Shown here one piece after another: positions 52,498-61,250 of a DNA stretch of 64,000 bases. Positions within the stretch are counted from its first letter, which is position 1, and each line of letters begins with the position of its first letter. The notes beneath the pieces were generated by a model. That model ran no database searches and was not told where the DNA came from. It saw nothing but the letters and a program-made list of their open reading frames with translations. Made by a program: the position numbers and the translations under genes. The DNA lies in NCBI RefSeq assembly GCF_913774285.1, contig NZ_CAJYHX010000026.1, forward strand, positions 1 through 64,000. The letters run 5' to 3'. The stretch is from an uncultured Sphingomonas sp. (GTDB taxonomy: Bacteria; Pseudomonadota; Alphaproteobacteria; Sphingomonadales; Sphingomonadaceae).

Positions 52498-54888
52498 TCA
52501 GGCCTCCTGCGCGAAGGGTTTCCAGTTCAAGCCACCGGCGTAGCGCCACGCGATCCTGCCGCTCTCGTCGATCGCCAGCAGGTGCAGCCAGTGATTGTCG
52601 AACAGCGCGCGTACCCCGTCGTGCCGGGCAAGCACGTCGCCGATCGCGTCCGTCGGCGCCTCGACGACCACCGTCAGCCGCAATGGATCGTGCACCAGCT
52701 TCTCGCCGTCGTGGACCGACTGCCAGGGCAGCCCGCCGCGCAGCGTCCCGCCATTGCCTTCGAGAACGCCGATCCCGCCCACGGCATTGTGGAGCAACTT
52801 GTTGCCTGCGCCGAACACCGCCGGCGCGACGCTGGAGCCATAATATTGCAGGCTGATCCAGCTCGCCACCACCACCGGCGCGGTGAGGATCAGTTCGAGC
52901 ACCGAAAGATCGGCATCGGCCCGCCAGTCATAGTCATGGAGGAACGCCCGCCCGCCGAGAGCGCGCCCCGCCGTCCGCCCGCGCGGCGCAGCGATGAAGG
53001 CGCTGCAGCCGGCCAAGCCCCATTCAGGCCGCACCTCCGCCCAGTCGCGACCACGCGCGGCGATCTGCGCGGCGCCTTCCGCCCGCGGCAGGTTGGCCGC
53101 ACGGGCGATCGCCGCCTCCATCGAGGCGCGGCCCAGCGCCTGCTCTACCTCGGCGAGCAACAGCGCGGGCACATCGGCATCCTCGGCAAATAGCCGGATA
53201 CGGTCGCTGGTGGTATCGTGCAGACCGCCGATCGCCACCGTTTCGGCAGGGATCACGATGCCGCGTGTCGCCAGTCCGCCGCGGACGACCGGATCGTTGA
53301 GCAGTCCCGCGAGCAGCCGCGCATTCACGTCCCCGGCATGGCCGCCGCACGCGCCACACTGGAGCGCACTGGCGTGGAGGTTGTTGGTCACGCCTGCGCC
53401 ATGCCCCACCAGGATCAGCAGCGGCGCAAAGTCGCCGGTCAGCGACATGGCTCGTAGGATCCGCTCCGCGGCATCGACGGCGTCGGGGTGCGGCAAGGGC
53501 GGGTGGAAGCGCGGCTTGCCCTTCGCCGCCTTCGTGCTGCCGATGCGGAGCGCACCCTTGAGCAACTTCGCCGCATAGACCAGTCCCGCCGATTCCACGA
53601 AGGCGAAGGAAGAGACCGCTGCCTGCTTGAACCGGCCCCACGCTCTGTCGCCGCGGGCATTGGCATGGTCGAGCGCTTCCAGATGCGGGTCGCCGCCATC
53701 GTCGCTGGCCAGGCCCGGCCGCAGCAGCACCGGCAGCCGCGCCTCCCCCGCGCACGCACCATGCGGCCGGTGCGCGGTGGCGACGCCAAAGAAGCCGGCA
53801 AAGCCTTTGGTCCGAATGCCCGGCGCCACCCGCTCGATCGCGGCGCGGATCGGCTCCGAACGGACATCGATGCAGAACGCCATCTGTGCGATCGGCGTCG
53901 TCGTCGCTGCGGTGTTGACCGGCGCGTGCAGCCGTTCGGCGAGCCGGCGCTGCTCGGCCAGTTCGGCCGCGTGCTGGAGGATCGCGTCGATGCAGCTGTC
54001 CTGCCCCGGCCGAGCGGGCGCTTCATAGTGCGGCACCGCCTCGGCCCAGCGGGCACGGAGCCGCGCGCCGCCGAGTTCCCACAGCGCGGCCTCCCACACC
54101 AGCCGCACTGCGAGCAGATCGATCAGCGTGTCGTCGGCGCCATCCGCCAGCTCGGCCTGCCAGCGACGATAGCGGGCGAACTGCGCCCAGCCACCCATAT
54201 CCATCAGCAGCCGCTCGAAATAGCGCGCCGCCGCATCCGCCCGCAGCCCCAGCCGCGCCGCGCTGACCGCAATGGCGTCGCTCGCGGTTTCGGGCGCGGC
54301 AGCGACGAAGGCGCGGAAACCCGTCAGGCCGAAGATCTCCGGCGTACGGTCGAGACCGGCCTGCGCCCGCCAGCCGGCATAGGCGCCCAGGCGCTGCGGT
54401 GCCGCCCACAAGGCCTGCCCAGCATCGAAATAGCTCCCCGCCCAGCCACCGATCTGGTCTCCGACTACCGACGGCCAATCGACTCCACCGGACACTGCAG
54501 CCAGTGCAGCAAGCGTCGGCAGCGCTACGGGTTCAGCGGCGTCCTCGCCGATCTCGACCAGCATCCGCTCGAAGGCCGGAGGGCGCTCGGCTGGCGGCGT
54601 TGCCGCCCAGGCAGCGTACAGGTCGCTCTCGTAGATCGCGCTTTCCGCGATCCGGGCGCGGTACCACGCGCGCGGCATGGTCGCCCGGGCGCCCCCGCTC
54701 CGTGCCAGCCAGGCCGAGGCCTGGGCGAGGCTGCGGCCGGTATGGCCGAGGAAGGGATTGACCGCGACGCTGGTCGCCAGCGGCCAGAGCGGGGGGATGG
54801 CGCGCGCGGCCTGTTCGGCGGCTTCGAGGAGCAGCCCGACATAGCTGGGCTGCGGTGCATGCGATTGCGGGTCGGCACTGCGATACAT
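52498..54888 (-). CDS. dabA: Inorganic carbon transporter subunit DabA (UPF0753)
   Basis: A 796-aa soluble, membrane-associated protein of the DUF2309 family. With DabB it forms an energy-coupled carbonic-anhydrase-like complex that traps CO2 as bicarbonate. The zinc residues can be placed: Cys339 and Asp341 in FCIDVRSEP, His496 in LVGHGAGVTNN and Cys511 in LQCGACGGH. Their spacings (2 and 15) equal those of the characterised Halothiobacillus DabA. PLWPLATSVAVNPFLGHTGRSL near the start is also typical. It lies 4 bp after dabB. Length is close to the family's usual 800 aa. Confidence 0.94.
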   Translation of the reverse strand: MYRSADPQSHAPQPSYVGLLLEAAEQAARAIPPLWPLATSVAVNPFLGHTGRSLAQASAWLARSGGARATMPRAWYRARIAESAIYESDLYAAWAATPPAERPPAFERMLVEIGEDAAEPVALPTLAALAAVSGGVDWPSVVGDQIGGWAGSYFDAGQALWAAPQRLGAYAGWRAQAGLDRTPEIFGLTGFRAFVAAAPETASDAIAVSAARLGLRADAAARYFERLLMDMGGWAQFARYRRWQAELADGADDTLIDLLAVRLVWEAALWELGGARLRARWAEAVPHYEAPARPGQDSCIDAILQHAAELAEQRRLAERLHAPVNTAATTTPIAQMAFCIDVRSEPIRAAIERVAPGIRTKGFAGFFGVATAHRPHGACAGEARLPVLLRPGLASDDGGDPHLEALDHANARGDRAWGRFKQAAVSSFAFVESAGLVYAAKLLKGALRIGSTKAAKGKPRFHPPLPHPDAVDAAERILRAMSLTGDFAPLLILVGHGAGVTNNLHASALQCGACGGHAGDVNARLLAGLLNDPVVRGGLATRGIVIPAETVAIGGLHDTTSDRIRLFAEDADVPALLLAEVEQALGRASMEAAIARAANLPRAEGAAQIAARGRDWAEVRPEWGLAGCSAFIAAPRGRTAGRALGGRAFLHDYDWRADADLSVLELILTAPVVVASWISLQYYGSSVAPAVFGAGNKLLHNAVGGIGVLEGNGGTLRGGLPWQSVHDGEKLVHDPLRLTVVVEAPTDAIGDVLARHDGVRALFDNHWLHLLAIDESGRIAWRYAGGLNWKPFAQEA

Positions 54889-54892
54889 GGGA

Positions 54893-56446
54893 TCAAGCCT
54901 TTCCGAGAAGCCGGCCGCCGATCACCCGATCGAGCAGCGCGTTGACATAGAAACCGTGGGAGAGATGCGTGCGCAGGCGCTGCGCGGCGGGATGGTCGCA
55001 CCACAGCGGCAGCATCGCCTGCGCCACCGCAATGCCGCCGAACGCGACCAGCGCGACCGCGAGCAGCGCCCACTGGAACGGCCCCGGCGCCGGCACCGAC
55101 GGTAGCGTGCCGGCGGTCAGCCGCTCGGCCGCAGCGTGCAGCAGGAAGTACGCGGTCGTGGCGAGGATCGCGAAGCCCAGGGTGCGCTGGAGCAGCGGTC
55201 GCGGCGCGGCGGGGCTCATGCCTTGCACGATCAGATAGGCGACGCCGAACACCAGGATCGCGCCGAGCGCCACCGCCTGGGGCGGCTTGGTCCAGGCGCC
55301 GAAGCCGATCGCGAGCGCGCCGTAGAGGATCGCCGCGCCCAGCATCGCCAGCGCGACCGTCATGCCGTCCGGCTTGGCGACGGGGCCCAGCCGCCGCGCC
55401 GCCGCGATCCGTTCGACTGCGCCGCCCGAGGACAGGAAGGCATGCGCCTTGTAGAGCGAGTGGGCGACGATGTGCAGCAGCGCGAGGTAGAACAGGCCCA
55501 GCCCGCACTGCATCACCATGAAGCCCATCTGGGCGACGGTCGACCAGGCGAGCTGGGTCTTGATCGCCGGCTGGGTGGGCAGCACGAGGCTGCCGAACAG
55601 CGCGGTGAAGCCGCCGAGCACCGCGAGCAGCGCCAGCGCCGCCGGCGAGGCGAGCATCACGTCGGCGAGGCGGATCAGCAGAAAACCGCCGGCATTGATT
55701 ACCCCCGCATGGAGCAGTGCCGAAACCGGCGTAGGCGCTTCCATCACTTCGGTCAGCCAGCCGTGCAGCGGGAACTGGGCGGACTTGAGCATCGCGGCGA
55801 CGCCGATCCCCAAGGCGGCGAGCGCCATGGCTTCGGGAGCGGTGCCAGCGCGCGCGGTCGCGAGCAGCTGGGCGATGTCCGTCGTGCCGGCCGCCCTCCA
55901 CAGCAATACCGCCGAACCTATCAGCAGCACGTCGGCAAGCCCGGTGCTCAGCGCCTTCTTGCGGGCGGCACGGCGGGCCGCGGCGCGTTCGGGGTAGAAG
56001 AGCAGCAGGTGGCGCAGCCCCTGCCCCGTCGCGATCCAGGCGAAGACCAGCTGCGGCAGCGTGCCCGCGGTCACCAGCAGCATCACGCTCGCCAGCGTCA
56101 CCGCCAACCAGGCCAGGAAGCGACCCTGCCGGGCCTCGCCGTCGAGATAGGTCGCGGCGAAGCGCACCACCACCCAGCCGACAAAGGCGACCAGCACCAG
56201 CATGATCATGCTCACCACGTCCAGTCGGGTCGCGACCAGCGCCTCGGCGCCCGCAAGCGCAAGAGTGCGCGGCCCGATCCATGCGGTCCAGGCTGCCAGC
56301 CCGAGGGCCGCGGCCAACGCGGCAAGCGCCGCCAGTGGCACAACCTGCCGCGTCCATCCCGGCCGAAACTGCCGCCCTGCACCCGCCGCGACCGCCGCCG
56401 CGGCAAGGAGCCCCGGCCCCATATTCGCCAACCACCACATGCTCAC
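54893..56446 (-). CDS. dabB: DabB, NADH-quinone-oxidoreductase-like membrane subunit
   Basis: A 517-aa inner-membrane protein related to the proton-pumping antiporter-like subunits NuoL and MrpA. About 13 hydrophobic helices are seen. Conserved lysine and histidine sites in GVAAMLKSAQFPLHGWLTEVMEAPTPVSALLHAGVINAGGFLL and LLHIVAHSLYKAHAFLSSG form the typical proton path. It energises DabA. The GTG start at 56446 is preferred over ATG at 56440 because AGGAGG lies 6 bases before it. The only dab pair in the window, in a heterotroph-looking genome, suggests a need for bicarbonate for carboxylases when CO2 is low. Confidence 0.93.
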   Translation of the reverse strand: MSMWWLANMGPGLLAAAAVAAGAGRQFRPGWTRQVVPLAALAALAAALGLAAWTAWIGPRTLALAGAEALVATRLDVVSMIMLVLVAFVGWVVVRFAATYLDGEARQGRFLAWLAVTLASVMLLVTAGTLPQLVFAWIATGQGLRHLLLFYPERAAARRAARKKALSTGLADVLLIGSAVLLWRAAGTTDIAQLLATARAGTAPEAMALAALGIGVAAMLKSAQFPLHGWLTEVMEAPTPVSALLHAGVINAGGFLLIRLADVMLASPAALALLAVLGGFTALFGSLVLPTQPAIKTQLAWSTVAQMGFMVMQCGLGLFYLALLHIVAHSLYKAHAFLSSGGAVERIAAARRLGPVAKPDGMTVALAMLGAAILYGALAIGFGAWTKPPQAVALGAILVFGVAYLIVQGMSPAAPRPLLQRTLGFAILATTAYFLLHAAAERLTAGTLPSVPAPGPFQWALLAVALVAFGGIAVAQAMLPLWCDHPAAQRLRTHLSHGFYVNALLDRVIGGRLLGKA

Positions 56447-56486
56447 ACCCGACCTCCTGTCTGTCTCGGGCGAGCGTTAGGCCTGC

Positions 56487-56512
56487 GGAACGATCCGATA
56501 AAATTCATTGTT
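56487..56512 (+). promoter_or_regulatory. Possible EcfG-type promoter, divergent dab/LysR region
   Basis: GGAAC (56487-56491) with TGTT (56509-56512) after 17 bases, pointing to the LysR gene that starts at 56543. Spacing and both boxes are the same as at 24123-24148 and 24213-24238. The 96-bp gap also contains AT-rich sequence where a LysR regulator of the dab operon would be expected to bind, so the two readings compete. Confidence 0.4.
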
Positions 56513-56542
56513 TGGCGCATTACGATCTTTTAAAAAGAACGA

Positions 56543-57418
56543 ATGCGCGACCTGAACTACAACCATCTCCGCTATTTCTGGGCGGTGGCACATGACGGGA
56601 ACCTCACCCGAACCGCCGAACGGATGGCGGTATCCCAGTCAGCGCTGTCCACCCAGATCCGCAAGCTGGAGGAGCGGCTGGGCCATGCCCTGTTCGAGCG
56701 CGAAGGTCGCCGGCTGGTGCTCACCGAAGCGGGCCGCATCGCGCTAGACCATGCGGACTCAATCTTCGCGACCGGCGACGAACTGCTCGACGTGCTGCGC
56801 GAGACCGGCCGCGCCCGCCAGGCGGTTCGGATCGGCGCGCTGGCCACGCTGTCGCGCAACTTCCAGATCGGCTTCGTCCAGCCGCTGCTCCACCGCGCCG
56901 ATGTCGAGCTCGTCCTGCGCTCGGGCAGCGCGGCGGAACTGATGCAGGCGCTCGCCGCGCTCCAACTGGACGTGGTGCTCGCCAACCGCCCCCCGGCCCG
57001 CGACGCGATCACCCCCTATCTCGCGCACAAGATCGCCGAGCAGCGGGTGAGCCTGATCGGCCGGCCGGGCATCGCCGGGGACACCAGCCTCGCCGCCCTG
57101 CTCGCGACCCAGCCGCTGGTGCTGCCGACGCTGGAGAGCAGCGTCCGCGCCGCCTTCGATGCGCTCGCCGCGACGCTGGGCGTTCGCCCGCAGATCGCCG
57201 CCGAGGTGGACGATATGGCGCTGATGCGTCTGCTGGCGCGCGAAGGCGTCGGGCTGGCGGTACTGCCGCCGATCGTGGTGCGCGACGAGCTGGCGGCCGG
57301 CAGCCTCGTCGAATTCGATCAATTGCCGCAGGTTACCGAGAGCTTCTACGCCGTCACGCTCGAGCGCCGCTTCCCCAACCCGCTGGTGAGCGAACTGCTT
57401 CGCGCCGCGCGAAACTGA
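56543..57418 (+). CDS. LysR family regulator, probable dab operon regulator
   Basis: A 291-aa LysR-type protein. The N-terminus MRDLNYNHLRYFWAVAHDGNLTRTAERMAVSQSALSTQIRKLEERLG resembles NhaR-like regulators, which control cation/proton antiporter genes; DabB belongs to the same antiporter-like superfamily. The effector domain includes VRIGALATLSRNFQIGFVQPLL and LMRLLAREGVGLAVLPPIVVRDEL. It is divergent from dabBA with a 96-bp gap, a classical arrangement for LysR regulation. A CO2- or bicarbonate-linked signal is inferred. Confidence 0.9.
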   Translation: MRDLNYNHLRYFWAVAHDGNLTRTAERMAVSQSALSTQIRKLEERLGHALFEREGRRLVLTEAGRIALDHADSIFATGDELLDVLRETGRARQAVRIGALATLSRNFQIGFVQPLLHRADVELVLRSGSAAELMQALAALQLDVVLANRPPARDAITPYLAHKIAEQRVSLIGRPGIAGDTSLAALLATQPLVLPTLESSVRAAFDALAATLGVRPQIAAEVDDMALMRLLAREGVGLAVLPPIVVRDELAAGSLVEFDQLPQVTESFYAVTLERRFPNPLVSELLRAARN

Positions 57419-57487
57419 GCTAACACGCTGTTACCGCGACCATTTCGACGCCAAGCTAGTGCCGGCATCCTATAAAAGGGAATGGAA

Positions 57488-58237
57488 ATGCGGAAAATCT
57501 GCACGGGGTGCCGGGACGGGGTCGACTTCGACATCCCGTTCGCGATGGCATTTCAGCCGATCGTCGATGTCGAAACCGGCACGCCCTTCGCCTATGAGGC
57601 ACTGGTACGCGGCGTCGATGGCTCGAGCGCCTATGGCGTGCTGTCGCAGGTGACCGACGCCAACCGCTATGCCTTCGATCAGGCGTGCCGGGTCAAGGCG
57701 ATCGAAACCGCCATGGCGGCCGGACTGATGGACAGCGACGCCCGCCTCTCGATCAACTTCTTGCCCAACGCAGTCTATTCGCCCGTCGCCTGCATTCAGC
57801 TGACGCTCCAGACCGCGCGCGCCGTGGCGATGCCGCTCGATCGCCTGATCTTCGAGTTCACCGAGAACCAGCTGATCGCCGATCCCGATCACGTCGCGAC
57901 GATCATTGATTCCTACAAGCAGATAGGCTTCAAGGTCGCGGTGGATGATTTCGGCGCCGGCCATTCGGGTCTCGACCTGTTCGCCCGCTTCGCACCCGAC
58001 GAAGTGAAGCTCGACATGGTGCTGGTTCGAGGCATCGACATAGACCCGCGTCGCCGGGCGATCGTGCGCGCCATGGTGGGCCTGTGCAACGAACTCGAGA
58101 CGCTGCTGATCGCCGAGGGTATCGAGACCGCAGAGGAGGCAGCCGTGCTGCGCGACCTCGGCGTGCGCTACCACCAGGGGTATTGGTATGCCCGACCTGC
58201 GCTGGGCCTGCTGCCCGGGATCACCGCGAGGGCCTAG
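57488..58237 (+). CDS. EAL-domain cyclic-di-GMP phosphodiesterase
   Basis: A 249-aa single-domain protein that should hydrolyse cyclic-di-GMP to pGpG. All catalytic positions are present: EALVR (Glu37), Asn90, Glu123 in FEFTEN, Asp153 and Asp154 in VDDFGAGHSG, Lys174 in EVKLD, Glu210 in AEGIET and Gln230 in HQGYWYARP. The N-terminus is MRKICTGCRDG; its CxxC pair could bind metal or sense redox state. The ATG at 57488 was preferred over 57482 because GGGA lies at suitable spacing. It stands alone, without GGDEF or sensor domain. Confidence 0.9.
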   Translation: MRKICTGCRDGVDFDIPFAMAFQPIVDVETGTPFAYEALVRGVDGSSAYGVLSQVTDANRYAFDQACRVKAIETAMAAGLMDSDARLSINFLPNAVYSPVACIQLTLQTARAVAMPLDRLIFEFTENQLIADPDHVATIIDSYKQIGFKVAVDDFGAGHSGLDLFARFAPDEVKLDMVLVRGIDIDPRRRAIVRAMVGLCNELETLLIAEGIETAEEAAVLRDLGVRYHQGYWYARPALGLLPGITARA

Positions 58238-58308
58238 TCCTGCCGCAACTTGGCCTATAGAGAAACGGTGACGCCCGCACCGGGCCCCATTTTCTGCAGG
58301 CAGGATCC

Positions 58309-59832
58309 ATGACCGTCCTCATCAAGGAAGCCGATCTGATCGAGAGCGTCGCCGACGCGCTCCAGTACATCTCCTACTATCACCCGATGGATTATATCCG
58401 CGCGCTGGGCGACGCCTATGAGGCCGAGCAGGGCCCCGCCGCCAAGGACGCCATCGCCCAGATCCTCACCAACAGCCGCATGTGCGCGGAAGGGCATCGC
58501 CCAATCTGCCAGGACACCGGCATCGTCACCGTGTTCATCCAATGGGGCCAGAAGTGCGTGCTGGACAGCGAGCGCTCGCTGCAGGACGTGGTCGATGAAG
58601 GCGTGCGCCGCGCCTATCTCCACCCCGAAAACCGCCTGCGCGCCTCGATCCTGCGCGACCCGGCGTTCAGCCGCGTCAACACCAAGGACAATACGCCCTG
58701 CGTGCTCAACGTCGAGATGGTCCCCGGCGACCATGTCCATGTCGAGCTGGCGGCCAAGGGCGGCGGCTCCGAGAACAAGTCCAAGTTCGCGATGCTCAAC
58801 CCTAGCGATTCCATCGTCGACTGGGTACTGGAGATGGTCCCGAAGATGGGCGCCGGCTGGTGCCCGCCGGGCATGCTCGGCATCGGCATCGGCGGCACCG
58901 CCGAAAAGGCCGTGACGCTCGCCAAGAAGTCGCTGATGGGTGATATCGACATGGCCCAGCTCAAGCAGCGGGGCCCGCAGAACGATATCGAGCGGCTCCG
59001 CATCGAGATTTTCGACAAGGTCAACGCGCTCGGTATCGGCGCGCAGGGCCTGGGCGGCCTGGCGACGATCCTCGACGTGAAGATCCTCGATTATCCGACG
59101 CACGCTGCGTCCAAGCCGATCGCGATGATCCCGAACTGCGCCGCCACCCGCCACGCGCATTTCAGCCTCGACGGCAGCGGCCCGGTCTATCTCGACCCGC
59201 CGAGCCTCGACGAATGGCCCAAGGTGGAATGGACGCCCTCGAAGGAATCGATCCGCGTCGATCTCGACACGCTGACCCCGGAAGTGGTGGCGAGCTGGAA
59301 GCCGGGCGACCGGCTGCTGCTTAACGGCAAGATGCTCACCGGCCGCGACGCCGCGCACAAGCGCATTCAGGACATGCTGTCGCGCGGCGAGGAACTGCCG
59401 GTCGATTTCAAGGGCCGGGTGATCTATTATGTCGGCCCGGTCGATCCGGTGCGCGACGAGGTGGTCGGCCCCGCCGGCCCCACCACCGCGACCCGCATGG
59501 ACAAGTTCACCGAGATGATGCTGGCGCAGACCGGGCTGATCGCGATGGTCGGCAAGGCCGAGCGCGGCCAGGTGGCGATCGAGGCGATCCGCAACCACAA
59601 GGCCGCCTATCTGATGGCGGTGGGCGGTGCGGCCTATCTCGTCGCCCGCGCGATCAAGGGCGCGCGCGTCGTCGGCTTCGAGGATCTCGGCATGGAAGCG
59701 ATCTACGAGTTCGACGTGAAGGACATGCCGGTCACCGTCGCAGTGGATGCCACCGGCGAGAGCGTCCACCACACCGGCCCGCTGGTGTGGCGCGAGAAGA
59801 TCGCCAAGGAGCGGCTGCTCCAACAGGCGTAA
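58309..59832 (+). CDS. Class I fumarate hydratase (iron-sulfur)
   Basis: A 507-aa cytosolic enzyme of the TCA cycle that hydrates fumarate to L-malate. It is the oxygen-sensitive [4Fe-4S] type, with the three cluster cysteines in ICQDTGIV, GAGWCPPGML and PNCAATRHAHF. Conserved KGGGSENKSKFAML binds the substrate, and the C-terminal domain has VGPAGPTTATRMDKFTEMML. Length and single-chain layout match FumA/FumB-like proteins. It starts a short unit with a DoxX-type gene 4 bp after it. No class II fumarase lies in the window. Confidence 0.95.
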   Translation: MTVLIKEADLIESVADALQYISYYHPMDYIRALGDAYEAEQGPAAKDAIAQILTNSRMCAEGHRPICQDTGIVTVFIQWGQKCVLDSERSLQDVVDEGVRRAYLHPENRLRASILRDPAFSRVNTKDNTPCVLNVEMVPGDHVHVELAAKGGGSENKSKFAMLNPSDSIVDWVLEMVPKMGAGWCPPGMLGIGIGGTAEKAVTLAKKSLMGDIDMAQLKQRGPQNDIERLRIEIFDKVNALGIGAQGLGGLATILDVKILDYPTHAASKPIAMIPNCAATRHAHFSLDGSGPVYLDPPSLDEWPKVEWTPSKESIRVDLDTLTPEVVASWKPGDRLLLNGKMLTGRDAAHKRIQDMLSRGEELPVDFKGRVIYYVGPVDPVRDEVVGPAGPTTATRMDKFTEMMLAQTGLIAMVGKAERGQVAIEAIRNHKAAYLMAVGGAAYLVARAIKGARVVGFEDLGMEAIYEFDVKDMPVTVAVDATGESVHHTGPLVWREKIAKERLLQQA

Positions 59833-59836
59833 GGGC

Positions 59837-60226
59837 ATGGGCACGCCGAACGAGACGCGATTGCGCCGCCGCGCGCGGATTACGCTGGCGTGCCTCTATC
59901 TGCTGGCGGGCGTGCTGCACCTGATGGTGCCGCGCCCGTTCCTGCACATCACGCCGGTCTGGGTACCCTATCCGGCGCTGGTCATCGCGGGCACCGGGCT
60001 GTGCGAGATCGCGGGGGCGCTGGCGCTGCTTACCGCGCGGCTGCGCAAGCTCGCGGGCGTGATGCTGGCGCTCTACGCGCTGTGCGTGTTCCCGGCGAAC
60101 CTCCAGCACGCGGTGCAGGACCTTTCGACCTGCACGGGGCTCGGCTGGGCCTATCATGCACCGCGGCTGTTCGTGCAGCCGTTGCTCTGCTGGTGGGCGC
60201 TATGGGCAGGTGGGGTCCGGCGCTAG
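59837..60226 (+). CDS. DoxX-like membrane protein
   Basis: A 129-aa integral membrane protein with four predicted helices (ITLACLYLLAGVLHLMVP, YPALVIAGTGLCEIAGALALL, LAGVMLALYALCVFPANL, APRLFVQPLLCWWALWAGG). The pattern fits the DoxX/DUF417-like group. It begins 4 bp past the fumarase stop, so it is co-transcribed. A longer frame runs back into the fumarase gene and was rejected. Function unknown; small DoxX proteins are tied to membrane redox or thiol stress in some bacteria. Its 3' end overlaps the next gene on the other strand by 4 bp. Confidence 0.8.
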   Translation: MGTPNETRLRRRARITLACLYLLAGVLHLMVPRPFLHITPVWVPYPALVIAGTGLCEIAGALALLTARLRKLAGVMLALYALCVFPANLQHAVQDLSTCTGLGWAYHAPRLFVQPLLCWWALWAGGVRR

Positions 60227-60543
60227 CCGCCAAGCGCGTCCGACAGGTGACAGTTCTTGCCCGGCGTGAGTCCCTCGACCCGCTCGACCTGCAATATCGA
60301 GCCCGCGTCCTTGCCCTCCGCATAGCGCCCGATCACCTCACCATAGGCGGGGAGCTTGGCCTTGCGGAGCGCGTCCAGCACGTGACCGCCCGGCGCCTCA
60401 ACCAGCGCATAGCGGTTCTCGGCCAGGTCGCAGCGCCGCAGGATTAGGGCGGCGCCGTCCAGTTCCAGCGTGCCGATAAAGACGTCGGCGCCCTCCTGCA
60501 CCGGCGTCGCCGCCGCGGCGAGCGCGAGCAGCATTCCGATCAT
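60223..60543 (-). CDS. Hypothetical exported protein
   Basis: A 106-aa protein with a short hydrophobic N-terminus (MIGMLLALAAAATPVQEG) that may act as a signal peptide. The rest reads like a compact beta-rich domain: GTLELDGAALILRRCDLAENRYALVEAPGGHVLDALRKAK, then SILQVERVEGLTPGKNCHL, with two cysteines that may pair. It overlaps the next upstream gene on the same strand by 4 bp, so the two are co-translated. No family was recognised. Confidence 0.7.
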   Translation of the reverse strand: MIGMLLALAAAATPVQEGADVFIGTLELDGAALILRRCDLAENRYALVEAPGGHVLDALRKAKLPAYGEVIGRYAEGKDAGSILQVERVEGLTPGKNCHLSDALGG

Positions 60544-61178
60544 AGCGGGTTCCCGTCCTTGTCGAGCATCTCCATCTTGTACGAGCAGCCGTACAGCGTC
60601 TTGCCCGGATGCGAGGTGACGTTGGATACGTTGAGCGCGATGCGGGTGCGCATGCGGAAATGATCGCCGTCGGGCGGATCGGTGACGTCGCTCATCACGC
60701 GTTCGCCGAGAAACTTGCGGAACTTGATCTCGGCCTCGGCCTGCGACCGCGTCACCTTGCCCGACGCCACCAGAGCGTCGACCACTCCGTCGGGACCCAT
60801 CGCGTTCTCGATCTTCTCCTTGCGGGCGACGACCGCGGGATCGGGCTCGTCGAGGATCGCCAGGATGCCGCTCGACGTAAAGGCGATACGGCGCGTGCTG
60901 TACGTTCCGGCCACGACAATCGGCGCGGGCAGTTCATATTCCTTGAGCAGGAAGTTGCTCGACTTCACCGGCTTCCAGCCGCGCTTGGCAGCGACCGCGT
61001 CGTCGCCCGCCGCAGCCATGGCGAAGCTGTTATAGGTCGGCGCATCGAGGCGGCATGCGATCGCGTCCCGCACGTCGATCTTGGCGGGGTCGACCTCGTC
61101 GTCCTGCCCGGTGGCGGCAAGAGCGGATGCCGGCAGCACCACGGCGAGCAAGGCGATACGGAGCGAGGAAATCGTCAT
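60540..61178 (-). CDS. Hypothetical secreted protein
   Basis: A 212-aa protein with a signal peptide (MTISSLRIALLAVVLPASALAATG). The mature part has two cysteines (AIACRLDAP and LYGCSYKMEML) at opposite ends that could form a disulfide, and is otherwise mixed alpha/beta. It is co-transcribed with the 106-aa exported protein below it. No conserved motif was recognised. Periplasmic location is inferred only from the signal peptide. Confidence 0.75.
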   Translation of the reverse strand: MTISSLRIALLAVVLPASALAATGQDDEVDPAKIDVRDAIACRLDAPTYNSFAMAAAGDDAVAAKRGWKPVKSSNFLLKEYELPAPIVVAGTYSTRRIAFTSSGILAILDEPDPAVVARKEKIENAMGPDGVVDALVASGKVTRSQAEAEIKFRKFLGERVMSDVTDPPDGDHFRMRTRIALNVSNVTSHPGKTLYGCSYKMEMLDKDGNPL

Positions 61179-61250
61179 GCCGACCGGTTATTACGCCCGC
61201 GACGAGGCGACAATGGTTTCGCGCCGAAGCGATGGGCCGGCAGGATCACC

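Noticed and set aside
52258..53193. Plus-strand frame opposite dabA and the small gene
   Set aside because: Arg- and Pro-rich shadow translation without domain, antisense to clear genes.
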